A DNA stretch of 64,000 nt, taken from positions 26,531,705 through 26,595,704 of the forward strand of contig JAYGXS010000004.1 in assembly GCA_036362985.1 (NCBI GenBank), read 5' to 3'. Below are positions 61,601-64,000 of this stretch, piece by piece. The translations under genes and the position numbers were made by a program. Position 1 is the stretch's first letter; every line of letters starts with the position of its first letter. The stretch comes from Ligula intestinalis. Its lineage: Eukaryota > Platyhelminthes > Cestoda > Diphyllobothriidea > Diphyllobothriidae. The notes under the pieces were generated by a model, which saw nothing but the letters and a program-made list of their open reading frames with translations, did no database searches and was not told the DNA's origin.

Positions 61601-63089
61601 TTTGTAAAATGGCTCTATTTCGAAACTTTCTAATATTACTTTCAAGTGTACTATCAGTCAGCTTCTGTGAAAGTCTCGGTTATCTACGATTTAAAAATGT
61701 TGACCTTTTAGAACCGAAGATGTGTGATATGTCCAGCGAACCTTTTCAAACTCACCATCAACTAATTTTGTCAGTGTACTGTACAACTGTCACATTTTGC
61801 CTTCTTAATTGATGCTAAGATAAATGTCGACAAACCCGGAAATGATGCTTCCAGTTTTGATACAATAGAATTTACGACATTTTTCTTTTAAATATGGTTT
61901 TCCTTTAAATGGTGAACAAAATAAACATTTCGGAATATATTTCCTATTTAACAGCGTAAACCCTTAAGGCTTATCACAAACGCATGTTTAAATTTACTTT
62001 GATTTACTAGTAAACTGTCAAATTTAAATGAATAATATCCGAAAAAGGGAGGATTGATCACTGGGTTCGAGGCCTGCGTTGCTAACTTGACTGGCGTGTT
62101 AATGCATTGACCATTGAGAGTCAATGTGCCTGTACCATAGGAAGTTTAAGTAGAAATATTTGTGATCGTCTTTATCGGAATTTTATTTGCCTGTCGTCTC
62201 GAACTTGGTCGCAGAAGCATAGTTAGAGCCGGGTGTCAAAACGTCAGGCGAATAAGATTTTTTTAGCGACAAGGTCTGTATCTTAATCATTACTTCTTGG
62301 GACTCAAATTTTCGTTGGTATTGGCAAAGAGGTGTTCTTATTTTTACATGCTGCGTCGACTACGGCTTTCCTCATAAGCAACTAGTTCACACAAATCTGC
62401 GTGAAAAGTTTTTTTAAACTCCAATTTCGTTCAGTGCATTAAAACGTAAAAATGGCTTCCCAAAGGAATAAAAATAATTCTTTTGAACAAATATATTAAT
62501 GGAAACATAATGCTTCTCAGCCGTAAAAAAATTTGTTGATACATTAGCAAAAACTGAGGTTTTAATCTAGTAAAGGTTGGCTACTTTATTGCTTCTCAGT
62601 ATTTCCCAACAATCGTATGCATGCCAAACGGTAATTAAGAATAGTTCCTACGATCCTCGGCTGTTTACAAAATAGCTACTTAAGGTTGACTAAGGAGGCA
62701 AAATTTGATAGCCCATTTGTCAAACACTCAGGTTCACCGTAACAAATTAAGGCTTGTCAAGATCCTCAGTATTGCAGTGTGATGTCTTGAAAATAGTACT
62801 TGCGGCTACCATAGGACAGGCCTATGTGTATTTGGGAAAAACCGGATAACAGAAGAATGATAAGTTTGCAAAATAAGGCTAGCAGAAGCAGATGCAAAAC
62901 TGTTCTACCTACCCAAGTTTTTGCTGATTTATGTTGAGACTAGTATTGGGCGATTTATCTCTCCAAAACATACATGCAGGGAACAATGACCCCGCTCAAT
63001 TTGTAACCAATATATTTGCGTCCTAGTTACTATGCTTAGCAACGTCCATATACTATTTATGTCGTGGAAAAAAATTCCTGATAGAAATG
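58626..63089. other. Region without supported gene
   Basis: AT-rich. A GC-richer spot at 59.3-59.5 kb, a 14-bp palindrome CTATGTGCACATAG (60319-60332) and an isolated family-B terminus at 62.22-62.29 kb are the only distinct items. A B-box-like GGGTTCGAGGCC lies at 62.07 kb. Confidence 0.55.
62220..62290 (+). repeat. Degenerate terminus of Penelope-like family B
   Basis: CATAGTTAGAGCCGGGTGTC followed by AAAACGTC (62238-62245), AGGCGAATAAGA and TAGCGAC; same order as other termini, with the first G of GAAAC changed. Confidence 0.55.
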
Positions 63090-63820
63090 AACAGGCGGGT
63101 CCTAGGAAGCAGGTTAGAAGTAGAAAATGTGTGGAACTAAAAGTTTAATTTTCCTGACGTTTCTGATTCCGGCTCGGACATCTTATTACAGATAACCGTA
63201 GAATGAAACGATAATTGCATGGATAACGCAGTATTAATAGTGCGTGGTGGTCACAAAACCGATTGCGTACTACAATTATTGGCTTCCATCATCATCGTCG
63301 TTGATTGGAAGTTCACTTCCGAGTCATTCATTGCCGCGATGTCATCATCCGGGTTGGATGTTGGCTTGATAATTATAGGTAAAGGAGTGTCGCTGTCGAG
63401 TTCATCCCACGTGACTAATTATCATGCTCAGGCAAAATATAAGCTCAGCATATGGAAAAAGCAAATCACTTTACTCGTTTACTGACTGCAGGCCTGTGAA
63501 ACATGATACTAGCAACTCGCGGCTTAGGCAGCTGTCACCGCCTGCGAGGATTTCGGCCTCGTTAAATCTGAGAATATGACAGGATCCCGTCGCGTGAGCT
63601 GCAACCTTTGAATTAGCGTCTTTCCTTTTCATGGCGGTTGTGTGCTTAGTCATTCACGTTTGGCGGAATCTTCCGGCTTCCTTTACGCAGTTCAGTAAAT
63701 CAAGTCGTTTCCTGTCGTGGAAATGCCTTGAAACAAAAATCAGAAACGTAAGACAAGTAAACAGCTTGTTCCAGCGATCGCATTTTCCACTTCTGAACTG
63801 ACTTCTGCGGCTCGTGTGCT
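63090..63820 (-). mobile_element. Penelope-like family B copy with inverted termini, 3'-end fragment
   Basis: Minus-strand coding from about 63653: KDANSKVAAHATGSCHILRF, NEAEILAGGDSCLSRELLVS and FTGLQSVNE then stop. It is homologous to the 55.4-55.6 kb frame. Termini with GAAACGT lie at 63163-63156 (minus) and 63743-63750 (plus), so the two ends face opposite ways as in the 55-kb copy, but the arms are much more decayed. Confidence 0.72.
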
Positions 63821-64000
63821 CGTTCCTATCAGATATTGGTTCACTATTAAAAGAAGCAGGCAACGCATAAGGAGCGTAAACGATCTTATCGCCCACGTCT
63901 AATGGAACATCAATTTTTGGCGAATGAATGAAAAGGTTCGCGTTCCAGGTATGGATAAGGCAGAAGACTTTTCGAGCACCGGATCAATTTGTTTATTGTC
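63821..64000. other. End of window, nothing recognised
   Basis: AT-rich to average composition, no coding signal. The last 40 bp contain GAAGACTTTTCGAG, also present in the tRNA-like sequence at 25.64 kb; this may be a fragment of the same repeat, cut by the window edge. Confidence 0.4.

Overview
The window is eukaryotic, AT-rich and gene-poor. About 0.3 % of intron sequence is tiny and the rest is enormous: one confidently readable gene has a 40-bp intron followed by introns of 10.2 and 12.8 kb. Together with decayed Penelope-like retroelements that carry GIY-YIG endonuclease ends, this best fits a parasitic flatworm (Platyhelminthes, probably a tapeworm). The phylum is an inference, moderately supported; no diagnostic marker gene is present.

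Two protein-coding genes can be reconstructed exon by exon. (1) 3630-31653, plus strand, seven exons: a 430-residue orthologue of DRC10/IQCD, a subunit of the nexin-dynein regulatory complex of motile cilia, ending in an IQ motif. All six introns have GT-AG ends and compatible phases. (2) 40098-37432, minus strand, two exons: a 119-residue protein made of two LIM zinc-binding domains. The two genes converge tail to tail with about 5.8 kb between them.

The rest is introns and intergenic DNA filled with mobile-element debris. Intron 2 of DRC10 (4.1-14.3 kb) holds a pair of ~380-bp direct repeats (9.03 and 12.34 kb) enclosing a degenerate repeat array, which is itself interrupted by the 3' end of a LINE-like element with a TTGAC-repeat tail. 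Intron 3 (14.6-27.5 kb) holds a dead Penelope-like element (21.9-24.9 kb) with a reverse transcriptase, a GIY-YIG endonuclease and an inverted second copy of its 3' end, then a tRNA-like repeat at 25.6 kb. Intron 4 has a fragment of a second Penelope-like family. Downstream of the LIM gene lies a 303-bp foldback element (44.5 kb). The 55.1-58.6 kb and 63.1-63.8 kb intervals carry further pieces of the second Penelope-like family, including a palindrome-flanked endonuclease fragment and a reverse transcriptase whose catalytic Asp-Asp pair is broken.

The most interesting signal is a short motif shared by eight termini of that second family: a stem-loop followed by GAAACGTC and AGG, preceded by CCT and a decayed CTGANGA-like box. 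This looks like the remains of a hammerhead self-cleaving ribozyme in the element's terminal repeats. No prokaryotic features, CRISPR arrays, rRNA or intact tRNA genes were seen.
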